DNA from: Apodemus sylvaticus
Lineage: Eukaryota > Chordata > Mammalia > Rodentia > Muridae
Assembly: GCF_947179515.1 (NCBI RefSeq)
Contig: NC_067495.1
Coordinates: 93,440,923-93,504,922 of the forward strand
Reading direction: 5' to 3'
Length of the DNA stretch: 64,000 nucleotides
Part shown: one piece after another, positions 22,701 to 34,360 of the stretch
Layout: each line of letters starts with the position of its first letter
Position numbering within the stretch: position 1 is the stretch's first letter
The notes under the pieces: generated by a model
Databases searched by the model: none
What the model was told of the DNA's origin: nothing
Seen by the model: the letters and a program-made list of their open reading frames with translations, nothing else
Translations under genes and position numbers: made by a program

Positions 22701-23301
22701 TGATGGTCCTTACTAAAATTGATGCACCCTTCAAAACAGGCCTTTTGTAATAAGGTTCCTAAAATTCTTTGTGTATATAAATATAGAAGAAAATGTTACT
22801 CCATCACCATGAGCAAAATTATAGTGGGTTCTGTCCTATAACTTATTATCACCATATCCACGTGACTTTAACAACAATTTCAGTATCAGACATTAAAAAT
22901 CCTCATGTTAATGAGCTCTCAAACCCACTAGGAGTGTGCATGTTTACCTCATAATAGTTGTATAACCATGGCAACAGCAGAGAAGCTCTTGACTCTAAAG
23001 GTAGTGTCATAGAATGCTGTTTCCATCATAGAATGCATATTTTCCATGTAAGAAAATGGATAAGGTTTTTATTCTATTCTGACTATTTAAAGCTATCCCG
23101 ATGAAACATAATTCCTAGAAACTTTGAGATTGAGTTTTCTGTGTCTTTAGTTAAAGGGTGTGGTGCGATTAACATTAGGGCTTTCAATGAGGTTGAATTC
23201 GTTAAACAAGGACAATGACCAAGTTGTGTTATTTTGGAAAATACTTGGAAATTCAAAGTGTGGTATCATATTCTGGTGACAATCATATTCTGGTGACAAT
23301 C
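19742..23301. repeat. Tandem unit 4
   Basis: A complete 3,560-bp unit without L1. It shares several otherwise rare A-half and linker variants with unit 13: gacagtaaaggcattg, acacctcaaaata, gtggtctcctttt, gggttacttagtaaa, tctttttgaatctacc and tattagtgag. A TGA in the linker (near 21,597) breaks the recurrent 77-codon frame. A short tatatatata expansion sits near 21,738. Confidence 0.88.
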
Positions 23302-25085
23302 GTGTCTGTGTTCAGATGGAACTGGGAATTCTCCTGTCCCAGGATTTTCCTAGCCTCTTATACACTCAGTGCTTCAGTCTATTTTCTCTGATTAGTGCAA
23401 TTGTTCCTGACTGTGTTATGTGTCCTCTCTGCCCTCATGAGTGGTTTGATACCTCTTTGGACCACTTGGATATGACCCACTTTGGCAAAGGATGTTTCAA
23501 AACCAGAGACAGAAAGAAGAAGCGATGGTTCTTGTTTTAAAGGTCTGAAATTATTAACAACCAAATAAATTCTCGTACTTCCAAACACTGAAAAACAATC
23601 TTAACTTGCTTCTGTTTACTATATTAAACACCCTTTATTTTCCCTCAAATTTACCCCACCCTATTTCATGTCATATTTCATAGTTGGTAATTCACTAAGG
23701 TCAATTCGTGCTGCTCATGTGAACTTGGATATGAGACTATACTCTAGAATATAGAAAAGCTGCTAATTTGTTAGAACAGCCCTCCAAAGAGCTTCCACCT
23801 GAAATTTTATACTCCTAAGAGGTAGAGTATGAGGAACACATCAGCTTAATTATTTGCATAGTTCTATGTGTCTTGTCTTATATGGATAAATAGATAAACA
23901 CAGTTGGTATGTGTTCATGAACTAAGTGCCCATATTTCTGTACTGAAGTATGCATTTCAGAGCATTGCTCATTATGTATCCCTTACACTGTTCTTCCCTT
24001 GTCCATTTTTTTTTTTTGCTGATCCCTGAGATTTGGATGGAGGAAAGGTGTCATTGTGGTATCCTTTTGTATTTCACTTTCACTGTCACTTAATCTCTAA
24101 ACACTGAAAAGTTATACACTTCAAAAGAAACTTTTGGACTAAGTTTCCTAGCAATCTATGTGTATAAACATAAGCATCAAAGGAAATGCAACACCATCCC
24201 CATGAGCAAAATTATAGTAGACTCTATGCTATAACCTGTGAACTTCCTATCCACAAGCCTTTACCTCCAATTTCAGTACCAGATGTTAAAATCCCTCATG
24301 TTAACCAGGCCTCAAACCAACTAAGAGAGTGGATGTTTACATCATAAGGGCTGTATAACCATGCTAACATTGGAGTAGCTCTTGACTGTAAAGGCATTGT
24401 CAGAGCATGCAATTTCATCACAGTGTAAGAACATGGGTAAGATTTCATTCCTATAATGCCCAGAAGTACTCTCCTCTGACTTTGGAAAACCTAGCCAGGG
24501 GGAACCATTTTTTTTTTAAACTTTTAGATAGAGGTATTTTTTTGTCTTTAGTTAAAGGGTGTGGTGCTTTTATCATTAGTGTTTTCCATCTGAGTGACTT
24601 AGTTAAACAAGGACAATGGCCAAGCTATTTCCTTTTAGAATCTAACTGGAACATCAAGGTGTAGTATCTTCTTCTTAGCTTTGTAATTTTCATTATGTAG
24701 TGATGGTTCTATGGGTTCAAGTATTTATTCCTTCCTGCTAATTCAGAACAGACTTTAAACATTGTGTGTTTCCTTTTTCTTTATACAAAGGAAGTTAAAA
24801 CATTTTATGGTAAAATTGAAGATTTACATCGAAAATATTTCCGATTATATTGACGAAATATATAGAAAAATATGTCCACTGTGAAAATATTTTTAGAATA
24901 TTAGTGAGAAAAATGGTAGACAAAAAATCGTAGCTTACTTGTTTTTAAAAGGAAGTAGCAATATGTTATGACAAGACTGAAAATTTTCATAATAAATACA
25001 TTTAATACAATTGTAAAAAAATACAGAATAACATTATAAACTTGAAGATTATCATGGAAATTTTTACAGATAATCTGGTAGTCAT

Positions 25086-25100
25086 AAAAATGTTTCTCTC
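25086..25100. repeat. Left target-site duplication of L1 copy 2
   Basis: aaaaatgtttctctc immediately before the L1 5' end, repeated at 32,596-32,610. It is the same site and same bases as copy 1. Confidence 0.9.
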
Positions 25101-26288
25101 GGGCAATTCAGCAGTGGCTAGTCCAGCCGAAGGGCCATCAGCAGTGGAAACAAGGCGACACAGGGTCCTGTTAGGCCCTGTGCCCAAGACCACTGACTTT
25201 CGCTGAGCAGCCGGGCTACAAGCAGCTGCGGTTTTGCGGAGCCTTTTGCTACAAGGAAGCCACTTCAGAACTCGGCCTCCTGCCAGACAGGAGATGCTCA
25301 CCTCCCTCTTGGTTTCAGACTCCAGACAGATCGGACAGACTGAGGTACACAAACATAATCCGAGGCCAACACCGCAGGGGTCTGAGCCCGACGGGCGTTA
25401 GCCTGCACCCAGGCCTTGGGCTGTTCGGGGTGCCAACGGGGTGCCAACCCAGCCAGGAGGTTTTTTTGCACAGGCTGGCGTGCGAACCGCCATTTTGCCT
25501 ACAGGACCCAGAGTGCTCAGGAGGGCAGAGACAGCTAACAAGCAAAGCCTGAGGCAAACAACGCGTTGGTCTGGACCCCAACAGGCCCTGGACTGACCCC
25601 AAGAACTGGGCGGCTTGGTGGGCCATCTGTGTGTCAACCCGCCCAGGAGGTTGTTAGCACAGCAGACTCTCCCGGCACTTTCCTGGAGCGCGAGCAAGCA
25701 CGCCCCCCATCCTGATCACCTGGCAGACCCAATTAACAGTCATCGCCCTAGGGGAACTTTGCTCGGACCTTGGACTCCCAGGCTTTTACCTGGACTCAGG
25801 GCCTGGGAGGCCAGGCAAATCTTGTGTGCACCAGCCCGGTTGGGGGATCGGCTGGCCAGCTGAGTGGTCAGAACACAGGGGAGGTCCTGGCAGCATAAAA
25901 TGTCTGTGCACCCTGGGGGTGCACACGGGCTCCATCTGGTCCACAGACACAATCTGGGGCAAGGCTTCAGGCGGGAGCCCTCAGCTCAACTCTCCCCACT
26001 TCTGGATCCAGATCAGCCTGGGCGGCGGCCCCACATCCACAGGTCCTGCAAGAGGCTAGGGGGGCTTCCGGGCAGCCAGCTGGGAGAAGTTGGTGTGCTC
26101 AGGTGAATCCAGCAGGCCCCAGCAGAAGCCTTCGGATTCCTCCTTCGGGATCTGAACAGCCTGAGCAGCAGCACCCTGTGTACAGGCAGTGGAGGAGGTA
26201 AGCTGTGCACCAGAGGCCAACTGGGAAGGGTCAGCTTGCTCTGGTGAGTCCAGCACTGACAAGACAAACTAACACCAGTGAGAACTAG
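25101..26288 (+). promoter_or_regulatory. L1 copy 2 5' UTR / internal promoter
   Basis: CpG-rich, with the same two related ~190-bp blocks as copy 1. The YY1-like site at 25,486-25,497 reads accgccattttg. An antisense frame (25,352 down to 25,002, 116 codons) starts in the promoter and runs out across the 5' junction into the satellite. Equivalent frames exist at the other two copies. Confidence 0.78.
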
Positions 26289-27493
26289 ATGGCAAAAGGC
26301 AAATGCAGGAACGTCACTAACAGAAATCAAGGCAATATGGCAACATCTGAACCCAATTCTCCTCTACCAACATGTCCTGGATACCCAATCACACCAGTAA
26401 AACAAGATTTGGATTTAAAATCACTGGTCATGATGCTGGTACAGGAACGCATGAAGGAAATACTTAAAGAAATCCAGGGGAAAATGGATCAAAAGTTAGA
26501 AGCCCTTGCAAAGGAAACACAAAAATCATTGAAAGAAATCCAGGACAAGACAAAAGCCAATAATGAGGAAACGCAAAAAACACTTAAAGAAATACAGGAG
26601 AACTTTGGTCAACATGCTGAGGTCATGAAAGAGGAAACACAAAAATCTCTTAAAGAATTCCAAGAAAGCACAAACAAGCAAGTGAAGGAGCTAAGCAAAA
26701 CCATCCAAGATCTACAATCAGAAGTAGAAACAACTAAGAAAACTCAAACGGAGATAACTTTGGAGATAGGAAGCCTTGGGGAGAAACCAGGGGACAGAGA
26801 TGCAAATATCAACAACAGAATACAAGAGATAGAAGAAAGAATCTCAGATGCTGAAGATTCCATAGAAACCATGGACTCAACAGTTAAAGCAAATGCAAAA
26901 TGCAAAAAGCTTGTAACTCAAAATATCCAGGAAATCCAGGACACAATGAGAAGACCAAACCTAAGGATTATAGGCATAGATGAGAGTGAAGATTTACAAC
27001 TTAAAGGGCCAGCAAATATCTTCAATAAAATTATGGAAGAAAACGTCCCTAACCTAAAGAGAGAGATGTCCATGAATATACAAGAAGCCTACAGAACTCC
27101 AAACAGACTGGACCAGAACAGAAATACTTCCTGTCACATAATAATCAAAACACCAAATGTTCTAAACAAAGAAAGATACTAAAGGCAGTAAGAGAAAAAG
27201 GCCAAGTAACATATAAAGGAAGACCTATGAGAATCACAGCAGACTTTTCACCTGAGACTATGATGGCTAGAAGGTCCTGGGCAGATCTCATGCAGACTCC
27301 AAGAGAACACAAATGCCAACCAAAACTACTATATCCAGTAAAACTCTCAATCACCGTAGATGGAGAAACTAAGATATTTCATGACAAAACCAAGTTTACC
27401 CAATATCTATCCACAAACCCAGCCCTACAAAGGATAATAGGAGGACAACACCAATACAAGGAGGGAAACTTCACCCAGGAAAAAGCAAGATAG
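26289..27493 (+). pseudogene. L1 ORF1, copy 2, frameshifted near the C-terminus
   Basis: The best-preserved ORF1 start of the three: ATG 26,289, MAKGKCRNVTNRNQGNMATS. The coiled coil (about residues 55-165, LKEIQ repeats) and most of the RRM region are intact for 297 codons. A single-base deletion near 27,174 (gaaagatact versus gaaagaatact in copy 3) then shifts the frame to a TAA at 27,180. The remaining C-terminal domain is open in another frame (27,227-27,493). The product would lack the C-terminal domain that RNA binding needs. Confidence 0.88.
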
Positions 27494-27551
27494 TAACCTT
27501 TCATCAAACCCAAAAGAAGTTAAGCAATCAAATGTAAAAATAACATCAAAA

Positions 27552-30500
27552 ATGATAGGAAGTAACAATCATTATTCCTTAATATCTCTTAACATCAATG
27601 GACTTAATGCCCCAATAAAAAGACACAGACTAACTGACTGGATACGAAAACAGGACCCTATATTTTGCTGCTAACAGGAAAGACACCTCAGGGTCAAAGA
27701 CAAACACTATCTTAGAGTAAAACGCTGGAAGACAATTTTACAAGGAAATGGTCTCAGAAAACAAGTTGGAGTAGCCATTTTAATATCAGATAAAATTGAC
27801 TTTCAACCCAAAGTCATCAAAAGAGACTCTGAGGGACACTTCTTGCTGGTCAAAGGAAAAATACAAGAAGAACTCTCAATCCTGAACATCTATGCTCCAA
27901 ATGTAAGGGCACCCTCTTTCGTATAAGAAACTTTACTAAAACTCAAAGCACACATTGCACCTAACACAATAATTGTGGGTGACTTCAACACTGCACTTTC
28001 CTCAATGGACCGATCAGGAAAACAGAAACTAAACAGGGACACAATGAAACTAATTGAGGCTCTGGACCAATTAGATTTAACAGATATATATATAGAACAT
28101 TCTATCCTAAAACAAAAGAATATACCTTTTTCTCAGCACCTCATGGCACCTTCTCCAAAATCGACCATATAATTGGTCAAAAGACAGACCTCAACAAATA
28201 TAAGAAGATCGGACTAATCCCATGCCTCCTATCAGATCACTATGGAGTAAAAGTGGTCTTCAATAGCAACAAAAACAACAGAAAACCCACATAAACGTGG
28301 AAACTGAACAATATTCTACTCAATGATACCTTGGTCAAGGAAGAAATAAAGAAAGAAATTAAAGACTTTTTAGAACACAATGAAAATGAAAACACAACAT
28401 ACCCAAATCTATGGGACACAATGAAAGCAGTGCTACGAGGAAAACTCATAGCCCGGAGTGCCTCCAAAAAGAAAATGGAGAGAGCATACATTACCAGCTT
28501 AATGACACACCTGAAAGCCCTGGAACAAAAAGAAGCTATTTCACCCAGGAGGAGTAGAAGGCAGGAAATCATCAAACTCGGGGCCCGAAATCAATCAAGT
28601 AGAAACAAAGAGAACCATACAAAAAATCAACAAAACCAGGAGCTGGTTCTTTGAGAAAATCAACAAGATAGATAAACCCTTAGCCAGACTGACCAAAGGG
28701 CAAAGAGAAAGTATCCAAATTAACAAATCTAGAAATGAAAAGGGAGATATAACAACCAAAACTGAGGAAATCCAAAAAATCATCAGATCCTACTACAAGA
28801 GACTGTACTCAACACAATTGGAGAATCTGGAGGAAATGGACAATTTCCTTGACAGATACCAAATACCAAAATTAAATCAGGACCAACTAGACCATCTAAA
28901 CAGTTCCATAACGCCCAAAGAAATAGAAGGAGTCATAGAAAGTCTTCCAACCAAAAAAAAAGCACAGGACCAGATGGTTTCAGTGCAGAATTCTATCAGA
29001 CCTTCAAACAAGATTTAACACCAATACTCTTCAAACTATTCCACAAAACAGAACACAGAAGGAACACTTCCCAATTCCTTCTATGAAGCCACAATTACAC
29101 TGATACCAAAGCCACACAAAGATCAAACAAAGAAAGAGAACTTCAGACCAATTCCCCTTATGAACATCGATGCAAAAATACTCAATAAAATTCTTGCCCA
29201 CCGAATCCAAGAACACATCAAAACGATCATCCACCATGATCAAGTAGACTTTATCCCGGGAATGCAGGGTTGGTTCAATATAAGGAAATCCATCAATGCA
29301 ATCCACTACATAAACAAACTCAAAGAACAAAACCACATGGTCATTTCATTGGATGCTGAAAAAGCATTTGACAAAATTCAGCATCCTTTCATGCTTAAAG
29401 TCTTGGAGAGAACAGGAATTTAAGGCCCATACCTAAACATAGTAATAGCAATATACAGCAAACCGGTAGCCAGCATCAAACTAAATGGAGAGAAACTTGA
29501 AGCAATCCCACTGAAATCAGGGACCAGACAAGGCTGCCCCCTTTCTACTTACCTTTTCAATATTGTACTTGAGGTACTAGCTGGGGCAATTCGACAACAT
29601 AAGGAGGTCAAAGGGATACAAATTGGAAAGGAAGAAGTCAAACTATCATTATTTGCAGACGGCCTGATAGTCTACCTAAGTGACCCAAAAAACTCCACTA
29701 GAGAGCTCCTACAGCTGATAAACAACTTCAGCAAAGTGGCAGGTTATAAAATCAACACAAGCAAATCAGTGGCCTTCCTTTATTCATAGGATAAGCAGGC
29801 TGAGAAAGAAATTGGGGAAATGACCCCCTTCACAATAGCCACAAACAGTATAAAGTATCTTGGGGTGACTCTTACCAAACATGTGAAAGATCTGTATGAC
29901 AAGAACTTCAAGACTCTGAAGAAGGAAGTGGAAGAAGACCTCAAAAAATGGGAAAACCTCCCATGCTCATGGATCGGTAGAATCAATATAGTTAAAATGG
30001 CCATTTTGCCAAAAGCAATATACAGATTCAATGCAAGACCCATCAAAATCCCAACTCAATTCTTCACAGAGTTAGAAAGAGCAATTATCAAATTCATCTG
30101 GAACAACAAAAAACCCAGGAGAGCTAAAACTATTCTCAGCAACAAAAGAAAATCTGGGGGAATCAGTATCCCTGACCTCAAGCAATATTACAGAGTAATA
30201 GTGTTAAAAACTGCATGGTATTGGTACAGTGACAGGCAGGAGGATCAATGGAACAGGATTGAAGATCCAGTAATGAACCCACACACCTATGGCCACTAGA
30301 TCCTTGACAAAGAGGCTGAAAACATCCAATGGAAAAAAGATAGCCTTTCCAACAAATGGTGCTGGCTCAACTGGAGGTCAGCATGCAGAAGAATGCGAAT
30401 TGATCCATCCTTGTCTCCTTGTACTAAGCTCAAATCCAAATGGATCAAGGACCTCCACATAAAGCCAGACACTCTGAAGCTAATAGAAAAGAAACTGGGG

Positions 30501-31378
30501 TGGACCCTTGAGGACATCGGTACAGGGAGAAAGTTTCTGAACAGAACACCAATAGCGTATGCTCTAAGAGCAAGAATTGACAAATGGGACTTCATAAAAT
30601 TACAAAGTTTCTGTAAGGCGAAGGACACCATCACGAGGACAAATCGGCAACCAACAAATTGGGAAAAGATCTTCACCAATCCTACATCAGATAGAGGGCT
30701 AATATCCAATATATATAAAGAACTCAAGAAGTTAGACTCCAGAAAACCAAACAACCCTATTAAAAAATGGGGTACAGAGTTAAACAAAGAATTCTCACCA
30801 GAAGAACTTAGGATGGCGGAGAACCATCTTAAAAAATGCTCAACTTCATTAGTCATTAGGGAAATGCAAATCAAAAGAACCCTGAGATTTCACCATACAC
30901 CAGTCAGAATGGCTAAGATTAAAAATTCAGGAGACAGCAGGTGTTGGAGAGGGTGTGGAGAAAGAGGAACACTCCTCCACTGCTGGTGGGGTTGCAAATT
31001 GGTACAACCACTCTGGAAATCAGTCTGGCGGTTCCTCTGAATACTGCGCACCTCACTTCCAGAAGATCCTGCTATACCACTCCCGGGCATATACCCAGAG
31101 GATTCCCCACCATGTAATATGGATACATGCTCTACTATGTTCATAGCAGCCCTATTTATAATTTCCAGATGTTGGAAAGAACCCAGGTATCCCTCAACAG
31201 AAGAGTGGATGCAAAAATGTGGTATATCTACACAATGGAGTACTATTCAGCCATTAGAAACAATGAATTCGTGAAATTCTTAGGCAAATGGATGGAGCTA
31301 GAGAACATCATACTAGGTTAGGTAACCCAGACTCAAAAGGTGAATCATGGTATGCACTCACTAATAAGTGGATATTAA
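27552..31378 (+). pseudogene. L1 ORF2, copy 2, multiply interrupted, catalytic Asp lost
   Basis: Starts at ATG 27,552, ends at TAA 31,376. Private lesions: TAA in the endonuclease near 27,672 (next to QET changed to QER), a stop near 27,926, a 2-base insertion at ~28,088 (gatatatatata) restored near 28,585, a stop near 28,294, and the RT motif FADD changed to FADG at 29,652-29,663. Lesions shared with copy 1: the shifted stretch around 28,965-29,060, TAA 29,421, TAG near 29,787, TAG 30,297 and TGA 31,038. Unlike copies 1 and 3 it keeps CGA (Arg) where they have TGA. A clean C-terminal stretch runs 30,393-31,040 with the Cys-rich CWRGCGERGTLLHCWW motif. Confidence 0.92.
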
Positions 31379-31638
31379 CCTAGAAAACTGAAATACCCAA
31401 AATATAATCCACACATCAAATGAGGTACAAGAAGAAAGGAGGAGTGGCCCCTGGTTCTGGGAAGACTCAGTGAAGCAGTATTCGGCAAAACCAGAACGGG
31501 GAAGTGGGAAGGGTTGGGTGGGGGGACAGGGGAAGAGAAGGGGGCTTACGGGACTTTCGGGGAGTGGGGGGCTAGAAAAGGGGAAATCATTTGAAATGTA
31601 AATAAATTATATCGAATAAAAAATTTAAAAAAATAAAA
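31379..31638 (+). other. L1 copy 2 3' UTR and poly(A)
   Basis: Polypurine/G-rich tract at ~31,490-31,582 (gggtggggggacagggg, ggggagtggggggc), AATAAA near 31,615 and an A-rich tail to ~31,638 interrupted by ttt and t. Same structure as copy 1. Confidence 0.85.
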
Positions 31639-32595
31639 GCATTTGTTGCATTTTGTCAGGAGTCATCTAGGCAAGGCTAAAGCAAACAGGTGCCCTTACT
31701 GGATGTGGCCCATTGTTTTTGCATGGTCTATGATAGGTGAGCTCTGTGAAGCATGGTCCCATTGAGACTTCATCTCAAGATTGCTTTTGTAGCTGGTATG
31801 CTTTTCCTGTCATTATTAAATTTATATAATAATTCTTGAGCATAAGCCCACCTTATTGATCAGATTTACTATAGATCCATATAAAATTTAACTGTCATGA
31901 TTTAATGCTGTTTAGATGAATTAATAATTTTGTAGAATTTCTGATTTCATTCAAATAATTTTAGGAAAAATGTTTTAAGAGAGGGTCTTAGTTATTTTGC
32001 TAGAAAGTTTTAATAAAGTTTGAATCAAGAATAGAATGCATCCACTCATCATAATAGTAACTAAAGGCTGCATAACAAGAAATCAAATGAGCTTTCATAA
32101 TTATTATTGTTTTAGTTTTTATTAAATATTTTCTTTGTTTACATTTCAAATATTATCCCCTTTCCTCATTTCTCCTCCGAAAACCCCCTATCCTATGACC
32201 CCTTCCCCTGCTCACCAGCCCTCCTACTCCTTCTTCCCTGTCCTGGCATTCCCCTTCACTGGGGCACTGAGCCTTCACAGGACCAAGGGCTTCTCCTCTC
32301 ACTGATATGCAACAAGGCCATGCTCTACTACATATGCAGCTGGAGCCATGGGTTTCTGCATGTGTACTCTTTGGTTGGTGATTTAGTCCCTGGGAACACT
32401 GTGGGTACTGGTTGGTTCATATTGTTATTCCTCCTATCTAACAGGACTCTAAATGGAAATTTCATTGGTAGCTCTGAATAGCACCAGCAAGCCGAGGCTT
32501 CCAAGAATACAGGCTGCCTACTAATCCCGTTATCTACAGTGCAATATGCTGTTTTCAGGATACAAATATTTCAATAAACTACCAGTGATATTAAA
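31639..32595 (+). mobile_element. 3'-transduced segment carried by L1 copy 2
   Basis: The same ~957-bp passenger as at 17,022-17,976, starting gcatttgttgcattttgtca. It includes the antisense old L1 3' end (~32,105-32,445) and ends with AATAAA (~32,573-32,578), 14 bases and a second A-run at the target-site duplication. Having the same passenger in both copies shows they descend from one insertion. Confidence 0.87.
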
Positions 32596-32610
32596 AAAAA
32601 TGTTTCTCTC
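32596..32610. repeat. Right target-site duplication of L1 copy 2
   Basis: aaaaatgtttctctc, followed by the normal satellite continuation tttcttgatggaagaatt. Confidence 0.9.
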
Positions 32611-34360
32611 TTTCTTGATGGAAGAATTATATACATTTTCTAATAAAACTGATGTTTACTTGGGAAGTAATTCTGATAAAGTTCAAGAATATGAAGAAAA
32701 GCATGTTAAATTTGACTATATCATAGAAAATTATACAGATATATTGATAGGCATAAACTATTGCCAAATTGATTAAAAGTGTACTTACAAATATTTCTGA
32801 TATAGATAGCTGTCTCTGAATATGGATAATCTATCATATAGCCTCTCTGTGATCCTGGGAGCCCTGTTCTCTCTGTGTAGACAGGTATGTGCATACTCTT
32901 GCTAGACCAGCTCTGTTGTTGTTCTATTTGCCTATGTAGTTCTATGGCCCTATCAGGTCTGAGTATAGATGGAAATGGGAAGTATCCTGTCCCAGGCTGC
33001 TCCAAGAATCTTATGACCTCAGGCATTCATGCTGTTTCACTGAGTAGTATGGGAGGTAACATGTTTTATCTGGCCTTTCTGCACTCCTGAGTGGTTAGAT
33101 ACCTCTGTGCACCACTTGGATATGGCCAACTCTGGAAGAGGATATTAACAAACCAGAGAGAGAAAGAAGAAGGAATGATGCTGGGTTTAAATGATTTCAA
33201 TTTGAAAGCTCGCATATAAATTTTCATGCCTCCATACACTGAAATCATATCTTAACATGCAACTATTTACTCTGTTAAACACCATTTAATTTCGGTCTAA
33301 TTTGTCCCTCCCAATTTCATGTCATCTTTCATATGTGATAATTCCCTAAGTTCAATTACTTCTGCCCATGTGAACTCGGATATGAGTCTATCCACTGGAA
33401 TACCGAAATGCTGCTCATTAGTTAGAACACACCTGCAAACAGCTTCCAATGCCCACTTTATCCTCTTAAGAGGAGAAGAATGGAGAACACATCCCATTAA
33501 GTATTTGTAAAATTCGGGCTGTTTGGTCATATATGAATATCTATATGATCACAGTTGCTGTGAGTTCATGAACTAATTGCTCAGATTCCTGTATGAAAGT
33601 AAGCATTTCACAACATTGCTCATTTAGCATCCCTTATATTGTGCTTCCCTTGTCCTCTTTTGTACATATCTCTGTGATTTGGACAGTGTGAAAAGTGGCA
33701 TTGTGGTTAACTTTGGGATTTCACTTCCACTGTCATTCAATCTCTAAACACTTGAAAGTTGATGGTCTTTACTAAAATAGATGTACCCTTCAAAACAGGC
33801 CTTTTGTAATAAGGTTCCTAAAATTCTTTGTGTATATAAATATAGAAGAAAATGTTACTCGATCACCATGACAATATTATAGTGGGTTCTGTCCTATAGC
33901 CTATTATCACCATATCCATGTGACTTTAACAACAATGTCGGTATCAGACATTAAAAATCCTCATGTTAATCAGGTCTCAAACCCATTAGGAGTGTGCATG
34001 TTTACCTCATAATAGTTGTATAACCATGGCATCAGCAGAGAAGCTCTTGACTGTAAAGGCAGTGTCATAGAATGCTGTTTCCCTCATAGAATGCATGTTT
34101 TCCATGTAAGAGAATGGATAAGGTTTTTATTCTATTCTGACTATGTAAAGCTATCCAGATGAAACATAATTCCTAAAAAACTTTTAGATTGCGTTTTCTG
34201 TGTCTTTAGTTAAAGGGTGTGGTGCCATTAACATTAGGGATTTCAATGAGGTTGAGTTTGTTAAACAAGGACAATGACCAAGTTGTGTTATTTTGGAAAA
34301 TACTTGGAAATTCAAAGTGTGGTATCATATTCTGGTGGCAATCATATTCTGGTGACAATC

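Larger units (their letters stand above)
25101..31638 (+). mobile_element. Full-length but inactive LINE-1, copy 2
   Basis: Same element as copy 1, colinear from gggcaattcagcag to the A-rich tail. The 5' UTR is 25,101-26,288, ORF1 26,289-27,493, ORF2 27,552-31,378, the 3' UTR G-rich tract ~31,490-31,582 and AATAAA near 31,615. It has private lesions in both ORFs plus lesions shared with copy 1, so the common ancestor was already damaged. The 5' UTR retains the ~20 bp missing from copy 1 and has one altered CpG in the YY1-like site. Confidence 0.95.
23302..34360. repeat. Tandem unit 5, interrupted by L1 copy 2
   Basis: An 11,059-bp segment that reduces to about 3,549 bp when 25,101-32,595 and one target-site copy are removed. 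Half A and sub-repeats 1-2 lie at 23,302-25,100; sub-repeat 3 and half B lie at 32,596-34,360. It carries the same L1-linked linker variants as units 3 and 13. The T-tract near 24,006 is 12 long. Confidence 0.88.

Noticed and set aside
10498..32595. Retrovirus or LTR element
   Set aside because: There are no LTRs, gag, pro or env. ORF order, poly(A) ends and variable-length target duplications fit LINE-1 only.
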